From Streptomyces griseocarneus (GTDB lineage: Bacteria > Actinomycetota > Actinomycetes > Streptomycetales > Streptomycetaceae), in contig PENC01000024.1 of NCBI GenBank assembly GCA_003674045.1, forward strand, positions 62,001 to 126,000: 64,000 bases of DNA, read 5' to 3'. The first letter of the stretch is position 1, and each line of letters begins with the position of its first letter. Shown in pieces: positions 1 to 7,827 of this stretch. A program made the translations under genes and the position numbers. The notes under the pieces were generated by a model. It worked only from the letters and a program-made list of their open reading frames with translations, had not been told where the DNA came from and made no database searches.

Positions 1-2
1 CG

Positions 3-884
3 TGGCCGGGGCGATACAAGTGGCGGGCGCTGTTCCTCTTCGCCGAGGGAACCGTCCACTTCGTCCTGGTCTTCGCGTGGGACGTGCTCATGGGCTACGC
101 GGTCACCGCACTCGTGGCGGCCTGGCTGCTGGGCAGGACGGAACGGTTCCGCCACCGGGTGATGTGGGCGGCGGCGGGCCTCCACCTCCTGGTGATGGTC
201 CTGCTCACGCTGGCCGTCGCCGTCCTGGAGCCGGGCAGCGGGGAGGGGTCCGACAGCAGGGTCGTCGAGCTCTACGCCCACGGCGGCTACCTCGACATCG
301 TGACATTCCGTCTGCAGAACGCGATCGCGCTGCGCATGGAGCCGGTCCTGTCCTTCGGGCTGCTGCTCTTCCTCTTTCTGCTGGGGGTACGGCTGTACCG
401 CGCGGGGGCGTTCGCCCCGGACGCCGCGGGACGGCGCATCCGCTCGCGCATGCTCCTCTGGGGCCTGGGCGTCGGGCTGCCGCTCAACGCGGCGGCGTCC
501 CTGGGCGACTTCTTCCTGCTGAGCCGGTACGTGGCCGCGCCCATGGTGGCCTTCGGCCTCATCGGCCTGATCGGCACGCTGGCGGACCGGCTGCACAGCG
601 CCGCACGGCGGCCCGGCATCCTGTCACGAGGGCTGACGACCGGCCTGACCTCCGTGGGCCGCATGGCGCTGACCTGCTACGTCGCCCAGAACGTGCTCTG
701 CGTACTCGCCTCCTACGGCATCGGCCTGGGCCTGGCGAGCCGCCTCGGACACACCGGCCCCTGGTGGGTGTTCGGGCTGTGGGCGACGGTGTGCGCCGTT
801 CTCATGACGGGATCGACGCTGTGGCTGCGGAAGTTCACCGCCGGGCCGCTCGAATCCTTGCAGAAGCGGGTGCTCCGGAGGTGA
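3..884 (+). CDS. DUF418 family membrane protein, C-terminal part (5' end outside window)
   Basis: Integral membrane protein of the DUF418 family, function unknown. The frame is open from the first bases of the window, so the start lies upstream and only about the last 293 residues are seen. Several hydrophobic helices are visible (for example around VMVLLTLAVAVL and LLLFLFLLGVRLY). The C-terminal GPWWVFGLWA...LWLRKFTAGPLESL stretch is the usual DUF418 ending, where a conserved RGPLE-like motif follows the last helix. A perfect hairpin at 931-973 probably ends its transcript. A second, distinct DUF418 protein lies at 43915-45147. Family assignment is fairly sure; no substrate can be inferred. 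Confidence 0.8.
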   Translation, partial: WPGRYKWRALFLFAEGTVHFVLVFAWDVLMGYAVTALVAAWLLGRTERFRHRVMWAAAGLHLLVMVLLTLAVAVLEPGSGEGSDSRVVELYAHGGYLDIVTFRLQNAIALRMEPVLSFGLLLFLFLLGVRLYRAGAFAPDAAGRRIRSRMLLWGLGVGLPLNAAASLGDFFLLSRYVAAPMVAFGLIGLIGTLADRLHSAARRPGILSRGLTTGLTSVGRMALTCYVAQNVLCVLASYGIGLGLASRLGHTGPWWVFGLWATVCAVLMTGSTLWLRKFTAGPLESLQKRVLRR

Positions 885-930
885 TGGCGTACCGCTGACG
901 CATCGTCGCGGTGATCGGCTGGACCACGTC

Positions 931-973
931 ACCGTGTGCTTCCGGGAACAGGCACACCCCGGAAGCACACGGT
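931..973 (+). terminator. Hairpin terminator after the DUF418 gene
   Basis: A perfect 16-bp inverted repeat (931-946 with 958-973) around an 11-nt loop lies about 45 nt after the DUF418 stop. There is no clear T-run, as is common for Streptomyces terminators. The stretch 974-1171 holds no gene that I can support and presumably carries the promoter of the lipoprotein gene. Confidence 0.6.
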
Positions 974-1171
974 TCCCGGCGGTACGCCGCTCTCCCGGCG
1001 AACAATCCTCCGATTTCCGCCGCGGGGCTGCTGTGGCGGGAGTTAATGTGTGGGAGGCCATCCCCCCACGTGTCGGCGGCGCCTTCCGCGTACCCGTTGC
1101 GACGAGCACGGACGCCGGGCGCCGGACGCGGCTCGATGCAGCATCCGCCCGTACCGATCGTGGAGTTGACC

Positions 1172-1636
1172 TTGCCCAAGCGCACCATGCCCCGCCCCGT
1201 GTTCCGGCACCGTCTCGCCGCGGCGGGCGGTCTCGTCCTCGCCGCCGCGCTCGCGCTCACGGGCTGCACGGGGGACGACAAGACGTCGACGAGCTCGACC
1301 ACGTCGCCGTCCGTATCGTCCTCCGTCAGCACGACGGCCATACCTTCGCCGACTCCCACGAACAGCCCGACGCCTTCCGCGTCTCCCACGCACCGGCCGT
1401 CGCCGGAGGCTCCGGACCCCACGGAGGCCGCGCCGGCACCCGCCCCGAAGCACACCCGGGGCAGCGCCACCGGCTCCTCCGGGAACACGACCTGCGAGAT
1501 CCTCTCCAACGCCGGGAACTGCTACAAGGCAGGGCAGTTCTGCCGCTCCGGCGATGTCGGAGCCAGCACCCACGACGCCCACGGACGGCTCATCACCTGC
1601 GGCGCGGGCAGCGGCCGTCCCCGCTGGCACCAATAG
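1172..1636 (+). CDS. Secreted lipoprotein with Ser/Thr/Pro-rich linker and Cys-containing C-terminal domain
   Basis: Predicted lipoprotein of 154 residues. An N-terminal basic stretch (RPVFRHR) and a hydrophobic segment (LVLAAALALTGC) end in a clean lipobox with Cys as the lipidated residue. A low-complexity Ser/Thr/Pro linker of about 60 residues suggests a wall-spanning spacer. The C-terminal 50 residues contain four Cys (in CEI, NCY, FCR and ITC) in a pattern seen in many unnamed Streptomyces exported proteins. A TTG start at 1172 is preferred because GGAG lies 6 nt upstream; ATG 1187 in the same frame is the alternative. The function of the C-terminal domain is not known to me. The gene converges with the dehydrogenase at 1665. 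Confidence 0.75.
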   Translation: MPKRTMPRPVFRHRLAAAGGLVLAAALALTGCTGDDKTSTSSTTSPSVSSSVSTTAIPSPTPTNSPTPSASPTHRPSPEAPDPTEAAPAPAPKHTRGSATGSSGNTTCEILSNAGNCYKAGQFCRSGDVGASTHDAHGRLITCGAGSGRPRWHQ

Positions 1637-1664
1637 GTTCTACGGGTCCGGTGTCCGCCCGCGT

Positions 1665-2633
1665 TCACTCCGCCGCTTCCGGCTCTTCTCGCGGTGCCGC
1701 TTCGGACAGCCCGTCGTCGACGTGTCCTGCCTCGGGCTTCAGCGCCAGGCCCGCGGCCGCCGCCTGGAGGTCGAGCAGGATCGCGAAGTCCTCGTCGGTC
1801 CTGCCCGTGTTGATGGTCGCCTGCACGAGCTGGGCGGTCGCCGCGGCGAGCGGCATGGGGACGTCGAGGGCGCGGGCCTCGGTGAGGCCCAGGTCGAAGT
1901 CCTTGCGCAGCAGCCCGGGGGTGAAGGTCGGGGTGTAGTCGAGGTTCACGAAGGCCGGGGTCTTGTAACGGGTGAAGACCGATCCCAGGACGCTGCTGTT
2001 GAGGAACTCCAGGTAGGCCCGGCGGGACACGCCGCCTTTCTCCGCGAGCACGGCCGTCTCCGCCATGGCCTGGGTGACGATGCCGAGTACGAGGTTGTGG
2101 GCGATCTTCACCAGGCGGGCACCCTCCCCCTCCCCCGCGTACGTGACGTGGGGGCCGATGTGCCGCAGGAGCGGGGCGAGGCGGTCGTACGTCGTCTCGG
2201 GCCCCGAGACGACCAGGCTCAGGCGGCCCGCGGCGACAGCGCGGGCGTTGCCGCTGACGGGGGCGGCGAGGTAGGCCACCGACCGCTCGGCGCACGCGAC
2301 CCGCACGGCCGCCGAGGCCTCGGGCGAGACGGTGGAGCAGTCCACCACCGCGCCCGGCGCCCGGCCCGGGTCCACGAGCAGTCCGCCCTTCCCCAGGAGC
2401 ACCTGGTCGAGGTCCCGCTCGGTCGAGACCATGGTGAACACGACGTCCCTGTCGCGCAGTCCGGCGAGCTCGCGGCACACGGTGGCGCCGTGCTCCCGCA
2501 GCGGCTCGACCTTCTCCGCGGTGCGGTTCCACACCGCCAGGTCCGTCCCGGCCTCGGCGAGGCGCCTGGCCATGGCGAAGCCCATGCGGCCCGTTCCGAT
2601 CCACCCGACGCGGCGGGGTGCGTTTCCGGTCAC
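1665..2633 (-). CDS. NAD(P)-dependent oxidoreductase, 3-hydroxyisobutyrate/6-phosphogluconate dehydrogenase superfamily
   Basis: Cytosolic beta-hydroxyacid dehydrogenase-type enzyme of 322 residues, the usual family length. The N-terminus carries the Rossmann dinucleotide motif GWIGTGRMG followed by FAMARRL. Further on come the substrate-loop motif PVSGNARAVAAGRL, corresponding to the family DAPVSGG.GA..G.L, and the catalytic-Lys helix VKIAHN with a conserved Asn. The all-alpha C-terminal half (LRKDFDLGLTEARALDVPMPLAAA) is typical. The GTG start at 2633 is chosen because AGAGGTGG lies 5 nt upstream; longer readings would run into the tRNA gene and its terminator. The substrate cannot be deduced: imine reductases, tartronate semialdehyde reductases and hydroxyisobutyrate dehydrogenases share this fold. 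Confidence 0.85.
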   Translation of the reverse strand: MTGNAPRRVGWIGTGRMGFAMARRLAEAGTDLAVWNRTAEKVEPLREHGATVCRELAGLRDRDVVFTMVSTERDLDQVLLGKGGLLVDPGRAPGAVVDCSTVSPEASAAVRVACAERSVAYLAAPVSGNARAVAAGRLSLVVSGPETTYDRLAPLLRHIGPHVTYAGEGEGARLVKIAHNLVLGIVTQAMAETAVLAEKGGVSRRAYLEFLNSSVLGSVFTRYKTPAFVNLDYTPTFTPGLLRKDFDLGLTEARALDVPMPLAAATAQLVQATINTGRTDEDFAILLDLQAAAAGLALKPEAGHVDDGLSEAAPREEPEAAE

Positions 2634-2734
2634 TGCGGCCACCTCTCGTCTGCGTACCGTCGACATGCCGACCGGGGCAGTGTGCCAGGGCGGGCTCGCC
2701 CGCAGGGCGAAGGGCGACAGCATGTCCGGAGACG

Positions 2735-2776
2735 AAAAGAAACGAGGGCCGCTTCCCTGAGGAAGCGGCCCTCGTT
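2735..2776 (-). terminator. Rho-independent terminator of tRNA-Ala
   Basis: A perfect 16-bp stem (2741-2756 with 2761-2776) has a 4-nt loop. On the minus strand it is followed at once by TTTCTTTTC, a textbook T-tract. It begins 6 nt after the tRNA 3' end. Confidence 0.9.
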
Positions 2777-2782
2777 CTCGGG

Positions 2783-2855
2783 TGGAGCTAAGGAGAATTG
2801 AACTCCTGACCTCCTGCATGCCATGCAGGCGCTCTACCAACTGAGCTATAGCCCC
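2783..2855 (-). tRNA. tRNA-Ala, anticodon GGC
   Basis: A 73-nt cloverleaf can be drawn on the minus strand. The acceptor stem is GGGGCTA/TAGCTCC with discriminator A, the D arm is GCTC...GAGC, and the anticodon stem CCTGC/GCAGG closes a 7-nt loop with anticodon GGC. The T arm is AGGAG-TTCAATT-CTCCT. CCA is not encoded. GGC reads GCC and GCU alanine codons, and GCC dominates in this genome. No duplicated 3' end (att site) was found elsewhere in the window. Confidence 0.95.
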
Positions 2856-2996
2856 GAGATTTTCCGCCGTGTCCCCCGGCGACGGACAAAACATTACATG
2901 ACCGCCCCCGGTCCTCACCAAATCGACCACCGTCGCGAGGCCGGTACCGGCCGGTGACAGGCCCGGGAGCGCGCGTCCGCCCCCGGGCTCCGTCGC

Positions 2997-3764
2997 TCAG
3001 GCGGCGTTCGCGAGGAGCAGCCTCTCCGCCTCGGCGAGGGCTTGCTCCAGCGCTCCTGGCTCGGGCCGGAGGCCCGTGACGATCGCGTCGATGCCGCGCA
3101 GGCCCGCCTGCCGGAGCAGGCTCTTCTCGTTGGTGACCCACTCGCCGCGGGCCGCCAGCACCGCGTGCGCCGTCTGCAGGGCGGCGGTGGCCAGCGCGCC
3201 CGCGACCTCGGTGGCCTGGCCCCGGCCGGCGTACGCGGCGCGGGCGTACCGGAGCGTGGCTGCCGCGCGGTCCCGCCACATCGGCGGGGCCGTCTCCCGC
3301 AGCGCCTGCGGGAACCCGGGGCGGGGCAGGGTGCCGCGCAGCACCTTGTTGTGGGCGAGTTCGGCGACCACCAGGTAGCTGGGGATGCCCGCGAGGTGGA
3401 ACATGAGCGGTTCCCAGTGGAAGCGGCCCTGCCCGCACTCGGTCAGTTCGTGTTCGACGACGTCGAGGTCGCGGTAGTGGACGTCGACGCGGCGGCCGTC
3501 GACCGTGAACCAGGCCCCTCCGTTGAAGACGCCGCCGCCCCAGCCTCCGATGTCGGAGACTTCTCCGTCCCAGCCGAGAGCGCGCAGGTCGTCCGGGTCG
3601 AACGCGCCCCGGTAGTAGAGGCCGAGGTCCCAGTCGCTGTCCGGGGTCCCGGTGCCCCGGGCACGCGAGCCGCCGAGGGCGACGGCCCGTACTGCGGGCA
3701 GGGCGGCGAGCCGGTCGGCGATGCGGTCGAGGAAGGTGTCGTCGGTGAGCGTGTCGTCGGTCAT
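2997..3764 (-). CDS. Nucleotidyltransferase domain protein (polymerase-beta superfamily)
   Basis: A 255-residue protein. The N-terminal nucleotidyltransferase domain shows the signature GSRARGTGTPDSDWD, that is GS-x(10)-DxD with the two metal-binding aspartates, and a third candidate carboxylate lies in RRVDVHYRDLD. The C-terminal half is helical (ALRETAPPMWRDRAAATLRYARAAYAGRG), as in antibiotic adenylyltransferase-like and DUF4037-type proteins. It could transfer a nucleotide to a small molecule or protein; no substrate evidence is present. The ATG start gives a full N-terminal helix. The gene stands alone between tRNA-Ala and a divergent unknown gene. Confidence 0.8.
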   Translation of the reverse strand: MTDDTLTDDTFLDRIADRLAALPAVRAVALGGSRARGTGTPDSDWDLGLYYRGAFDPDDLRALGWDGEVSDIGGWGGGVFNGGAWFTVDGRRVDVHYRDLDVVEHELTECGQGRFHWEPLMFHLAGIPSYLVVAELAHNKVLRGTLPRPGFPQALRETAPPMWRDRAAATLRYARAAYAGRGQATEVAGALATAALQTAHAVLAARGEWVTNEKSLLRQAGLRGIDAIVTGLRPEPGALEQALAEAERLLLANAA

Positions 3765-3962
3765 GAGGATCGATCCGATCGTGCGAAGCGGACGGCGGAT
3801 GCTACGGGCGCACCGAGCGGACGCCGGAGCTCTCAGGGCTCTGACGGCGTCGGACGGATCGGTGCACGGGGCTCATCGCTTCATGGGACGCACCCTACCG
3901 CCCCCGCCCCCGCGGGGCAGCGCCCACCCGGAGTTCCTCGCGTTCGCCCGGTGATGCACCAT

Positions 3963-4982
3963 ATGCGGATGATCTTTGGCAAGATTTCCCTCCCGGCCTC
4001 GGTGGACGCCTTCGAGAAGGCCGTCCACGCACGGGACTCGGAGGGTTCCGGGCAGGCGTTCGAGCAGCTCCACCGGGCGTTCTACGACGCCGCGGACAGC
4101 GAGTACCGGGAGGCGGGGCCGCGGCTGGCGGCGTTGCTCCCCGAGGTGCCGTACGGGCCCCGGGCGACGATCGGCGTGATCGTCGGCGCCTGCGTCGAGC
4201 ACGGCGCGGACCCTGTGGCCTGCGCGCCCGGCGTCTTCGCGAGCGCGCGGGAGGCGTTCGCGGGCGCCGGTGAGTTCTGTGCGCGCTGGGCCGAGTCCGG
4301 TGGCGGCGAGCTGCCCGAGCCGGACGGCGACGGGTTCACCGAGGAGGTCACCGCGCGGACGGGGTACGAGGCGGCGGTCGGCTGGTTCACCCTGCCGCAG
4401 TGGGAGATGGCGTGCGTGGCCATGCTCAACGCACGCGCCGGACGGCAGGAGGCCGACGGCAAGGCGGAGCTGCTCGCTCTTGTGGAGCGGGTCGCCGAGG
4501 CCTCCGGCCACGAGTTCAAGTGCCTCACGTACGCGCTGCGCGTGCTGGACGACGAGCCGCTCATCGCCCTGCACCGCGCCACCGGGACCGGATACGCCCT
4601 GCGGATGACGGGAATCGGCGACAACTTCCAGCTGCACACGCTGCTCGCGGGCGCCCTCGTCGGCGGGCGACACGTGCCGGGTGAGGCGCCGTCGGCCCAG
4701 GAGGTCGCCGTGTGCCGCGACGAGCCCGGCCAGGTCCCCACGACCGGGTCGTTCACCATGTCCGGTGCGGACGGCGGCCGGATCTGGAACGAGGGCACCC
4801 CCTCCGACATCCCCGTCGTCGACGGCGCCCGGCTGCTCGTCCTCGACCCGCCCGAGTACCGGACGGGCTGGCCCTCCGGGCGGTTCTTCCCCCGCATGCA
4901 CGGCGACGTGACGCTGGAGCGCGTGCTCGACGCGGCGGAGACCGCCGAGTGGTTCGGGAAGGTGGCGCCCGCAGCCGGGTGA
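3963..4982 (+). CDS. Conserved protein of unknown function
   Basis: A soluble, acidic protein of about 339 residues. I recognise no catalytic motif. The first half is helical (SVDAFEKAVHARDSEGSGQAFEQLHRAFYDAADSEYREAGPRLAALLPEVPYG), resembling scaffold-like repeats. The second half contains WFTLPQWEMACVAML and a C-terminal mixed alpha/beta region (FTMSGADGGRIWNEGTPSDIP). There is no signal peptide or membrane helix. Starts at 3951, 3963 and 3969 share the frame and none has a good ribosome site; 3963 is a compromise. Codon usage is fully Streptomyces-like, so the gene is real although unnamed. Confidence 0.65.
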   Translation: MRMIFGKISLPASVDAFEKAVHARDSEGSGQAFEQLHRAFYDAADSEYREAGPRLAALLPEVPYGPRATIGVIVGACVEHGADPVACAPGVFASAREAFAGAGEFCARWAESGGGELPEPDGDGFTEEVTARTGYEAAVGWFTLPQWEMACVAMLNARAGRQEADGKAELLALVERVAEASGHEFKCLTYALRVLDDEPLIALHRATGTGYALRMTGIGDNFQLHTLLAGALVGGRHVPGEAPSAQEVAVCRDEPGQVPTTGSFTMSGADGGRIWNEGTPSDIPVVDGARLLVLDPPEYRTGWPSGRFFPRMHGDVTLERVLDAAETAEWFGKVAPAAG

Positions 4983-5096
4983 CGCGGTACGAACGGGCGG
5001 GGCGGGGCCGCGCCTTCCGGTAGGGCCGCGCCCGCCCTTCGACGAGCCTGGTCCAACCGTCCGGCAGGACCGCGCCCGCGCACGGAGCGCCGCCCG

Positions 5097-6317
5097 TCAG
5101 CCCGCCGCCCCGTCACGGCGCGTGCGGGACAGTACGGCCATGTCGATCAGGCACAGCACGGCGACAACTCCGGTGAACCACTGCACCGCGTGCAGGAGTC
5201 CCGTCACGCGGGCGAGCAGGCCGACGCCGATCACGGGGGCGCCGACGCCGAGGTAGACGACGACGTAGAAGCTGGAGATGACGTCGGCGTGGCGGTCCGG
5301 GGGTGCCGTGCGGTTGACCTCCGTGATGCCGCCGAGGAAGGCCATGCCCTGGCCCACGCCACCGATCACCGTGGCCGCCAGGAGCAGCGGCAGGGAGGAG
5401 GTGCCGCCCGCGACGGCCAGCAGGACGAGCCCGACGGCCAGCAGCGCGAGCCCGGCGATCTGGAGGGTGAGCGCTTCCCTGCCGTACGTGGCGAGTTGGG
5501 CCAGGCAGGAGGAGGCGAGCATGAGCGTGACCGCGCCACCGGCGAGGGCGAGGTTGTCGCTGTCGGAGAGCTTGCCGACGTAGGCCGGTACGAGCGCCAG
5601 GGACACCCCGACGACGGCGAAGGCGAGGAAGCAGGTCGTACCGCTGGTGCCGAACACGCCCCGCACGGACGGGGGGATCGACGGGCGCCGGGGCCGCCAT
5701 GGGGTGGCGGGGCGGGTCGTCGGCAGGAGCAGCACGGCGATCAGTGCCGGGATCAGGAGGACGACCTCCACGACGAACGGCAGGGTGGAGGGGAAAGGCG
5801 CATACTGCGCGAGGATCCCGGCCAGCAGCGGGCCCGTGCCCAGGCCGCCGACGGAGGCCACCGTGGACACCAGTGCCGCGCGTCGGCGGTTGCCGGTCGG
5901 CTCCGTTTCGTTCAGGGCCGCGGTCAGTGCGCCGGAGGCGGCGCCGACGGCGAGACCTTGGAGCAGGCGCGCCCCGAAGAGCCAGGTGACGTCGGTGGCC
6001 AGGGCGAACGCCACGGAGCCCAGCGCGGCCACCACCACGGCGGGCACCAGGACGGCACGGCGGCCGACCGCGTCCGAGAGCGGTCCGCAGAGCAGCAGGG
6101 ACGGGACGAGCGCGGCCACGTAGACCGCGAAGACGAGCGTGAGCGTCAGCGGCGAGAAACCGAACTTCTCCTGGAAACCGCGGTAGAGGGGCGTGGGGAC
6201 GTTCGTCCCTGTCAGTAAGAGCAGCAGCGTATAGGCGACGGCCCAGAATCCGACCCGGCTTCCGGTGGCCGGTGACGGCGCCGTCGTGGCGGTGGGGATG
6301 GCGTGCCGGGTTCGCAT
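5097..6317 (-). CDS. MFS transporter (drug-efflux type)
   Basis: A 12-helix major facilitator superfamily permease of 406 residues. The motif between helices 2 and 3, CGPLSDAVGRRAVLVPAV, matches the family signature GxLaDrxGrkxxl, and the motif RLLQGLAVGAASGALTAAL marks the fourth helix region. It is divergently transcribed from a TetR-family regulator across two near-identical 21-bp operators, so it is very probably the repressor's target. The usual role would be export of a toxic compound that also acts as inducer. GAGGA about 7 nt before the ATG supports the start. The substrate is unknown. Confidence 0.85.
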   Translation of the reverse strand: MRTRHAIPTATTAPSPATGSRVGFWAVAYTLLLLLTGTNVPTPLYRGFQEKFGFSPLTLTLVFAVYVAALVPSLLLCGPLSDAVGRRAVLVPAVVVAALGSVAFALATDVTWLFGARLLQGLAVGAASGALTAALNETEPTGNRRRAALVSTVASVGGLGTGPLLAGILAQYAPFPSTLPFVVEVVLLIPALIAVLLLPTTRPATPWRPRRPSIPPSVRGVFGTSGTTCFLAFAVVGVSLALVPAYVGKLSDSDNLALAGGAVTLMLASSCLAQLATYGREALTLQIAGLALLAVGLVLLAVAGGTSSLPLLLAATVIGGVGQGMAFLGGITEVNRTAPPDRHADVISSFYVVVYLGVGAPVIGVGLLARVTGLLHAVQWFTGVVAVLCLIDMAVLSRTRRDGAAG

Positions 6318-6416
6318 ATGGCGTCCTCGTCGTCATGAAGGAAGAAGAAATGAAGGGGGCTTGACGGCAGAGAGGCGGAAAGCCGTTCCGGTGGTCGTCG
6401 GCCTCGCACCGCACCC

Positions 6417-6437
6417 CGACTGACTGGCGGTCAGTCA
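6417..6437. promoter_or_regulatory. TetR operator, distal copy
   Basis: A 21-bp site with right arm CGGTCAGTCA identical to the proximal site and a left arm with three mismatches (CGACTGACTG). It lies on the MFS side of the intergenic region, where it could block the pump's promoter. Confidence 0.7.
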
Positions 6438-6461
6438 ATCAGGGTGTCCCTCTCCGGTCAA

Positions 6462-6490
6462 TGACTGACCGACGGTCAGTCATATAGAGT
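6462..6490 (+). promoter_or_regulatory. TetR operator (perfect palindrome) overlapping the tetR promoter
   Basis: At 6462-6482 a perfect palindrome has arms TGACTGACCG and CGGTCAGTCA around a single A. A possible promoter is TGACTG (6462-6467), a 17-nt spacer, then TAGAGT (6485-6490), so the operator covers the -35 and spacer. The centres of the two operators are 45 nt apart. This arrangement predicts autorepression of the TetR gene and repression of the divergent pump. Confidence 0.75.
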
Positions 6491-6538
6491 GGGCGCAACA
6501 GCCCCACCCCTGGAGCACGTTCGGACGGAGGTGCGCCG

Positions 6539-7204
6539 ATGCCACCCGGCACACGTCGCAAACGGGTCGCCAAGAGCCAGGACGACCGCCGGCAGGACAT
6601 CCTCCGCGCGGGCGAGGAGGTCTTCCGCGACGTCGGCTTCAACCAGGCCACCATCACCGATCTCGCCGCCGCGGCCGAGATCGGCAAAGGGACCTTCTAT
6701 CTGTACTTCGACTCCAAGGACCATCTGCTCGGCGCCTTGTGGGAGCGGTACGTCGACGCCATCGTCACCACCACCCGGAGCATCCTCGGCGAGGGCACCG
6801 AGAGCACCGGGAGCCGCGAGAACACCGACTGGTGGCCCACCGTCGACCGGCTGCTGACCGCCCTCGTCCAGCACGCCGTGCGCAACGCCGAGCTCCACCG
6901 CGTCGTCTACGGCTCGGCCAACGCCGCGTCGCTGGAGATCTGCAAACAGGCCAACCAGCGGGTCATCGACCTCATCTGCGCCTTCGTCTCCGAGGGCGCG
7001 CAGGCCGGGGCCTTCAGCGCCCTCGACCCCGGTGCCGCGTTCCGCATGGTCTACCACGCCGTCGACGGATTCCTGGACGACCTCATCTCCACCGGCGCCC
7101 CCATCGACACCGGCCGGGTCGTCGGCCAGGTACTCGAACTCACCCACCGGGCCCTGGGCGACCCGGGCGCCCTCCCTCTCCCCCGGCAGCCGAAGGAACG
7201 GTAG
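6539..7204 (+). CDS. TetR family transcriptional repressor
   Basis: A 221-residue TetR-type DNA-binding protein. The N-terminal helix-turn-helix covers residues 18-62: ILRAGEEVFRDVGFNQATITDLAAAAEIGKGTFYLYFDSKDHLL, with the hallmark GTFYLYF recognition-helix end. The C-terminal ligand-binding region is all-alpha and ends near LTHRALGDPGALP. The ATG is preceded by GGAGGTG. It probably binds the two 21-bp palindromes upstream and controls the divergent MFS pump. The gene for an isochorismatase-like protein starts 3 nt after its stop, so the two are co-transcribed. Confidence 0.9.
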   Translation: MPPGTRRKRVAKSQDDRRQDILRAGEEVFRDVGFNQATITDLAAAAEIGKGTFYLYFDSKDHLLGALWERYVDAIVTTTRSILGEGTESTGSRENTDWWPTVDRLLTALVQHAVRNAELHRVVYGSANAASLEICKQANQRVIDLICAFVSEGAQAGAFSALDPGAAFRMVYHAVDGFLDDLISTGAPIDTGRVVGQVLELTHRALGDPGALPLPRQPKER

Positions 7205-7207
7205 GAC

Positions 7208-7768
7208 ATGACCAACAGCGCTCTCCTCGTGATGGACGTCCAGCAGGGCGTCGTCGACCACGTCGGCGCCGGTCCCGGGTATCTGGGGCGTCTGCGTGGA
7301 GCGGTCGACGGCGCCCGTGCGGCCGACATCCCCGTGATCTACGTGGTCGTCAGCCTGCGTCCGGGCCACCCGGAAGTCGGCCCCCGCAGCAAGGCGATCC
7401 TGTCCGCCGTGCGGGCGGGCCTGTTCACCGAGGGCGATCCGGGCACCGAGATCCATCCGGACGTCGCGCCTCGGCTGGGCGATGTCGTGGTCACCAAGAA
7501 GCGGGCGAGCGCGTTCTCGGGCAGCGATCTCGACGTGGTGCTCCGGGCGCGTGGCATCGACAGTCTCGTCCTCACCGGCATCGCCACCGGTGGTGTCGTT
7601 CTGTCCACCCTGTGCCAGGCCGTCGATCTGGACTTCGGCCTCACCGTCCTGGCGGATGCGTGCCTGGACACCGATCCCGCTGTGCACCGGGTCCTCACCG
7701 AGAACGTGTTCCCGCGCCACGCGGAGGTCCTCACCACCGAGAAGTGGCTCGCGAGCATCACCCCGTAA
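7208..7768 (+). CDS. Isochorismatase-fold protein lacking the nucleophilic cysteine
   Basis: A 186-residue alpha/beta protein of the isochorismatase/cysteine hydrolase family. The catalytic Asp (D10 in LLVMDVQQG) and Lys (in VVVTKKRASAF, residues 93-103) are in place. The cis-peptide and nucleophile loop reads TGIATGGVVLST (123-134), so valine (V130) stands where active members have Cys. Related Streptomyces proteins with a GGVVLST loop exist to my knowledge, so this looks like a stable subfamily rather than a sequencing error. It may be catalytically altered or a ligand-binding protein. It forms an operon with the TetR gene. Confidence 0.8.
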   Translation: MTNSALLVMDVQQGVVDHVGAGPGYLGRLRGAVDGARAADIPVIYVVVSLRPGHPEVGPRSKAILSAVRAGLFTEGDPGTEIHPDVAPRLGDVVVTKKRASAFSGSDLDVVLRARGIDSLVLTGIATGGVVLSTLCQAVDLDFGLTVLADACLDTDPAVHRVLTENVFPRHAEVLTTEKWLASITP

Positions 7769-7827
7769 CGGATCGCCCTCCGGGACCCGCCGACAGAAGC
7801 GAGCCGTCCAGCGGCCAGGATGCCCTC

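Noticed and set aside
2783..2855. tRNA-Ala as an integration site of a mobile element
   Set aside because: No second copy of the tRNA 3' end, integrase or excisionase gene was found in the window.
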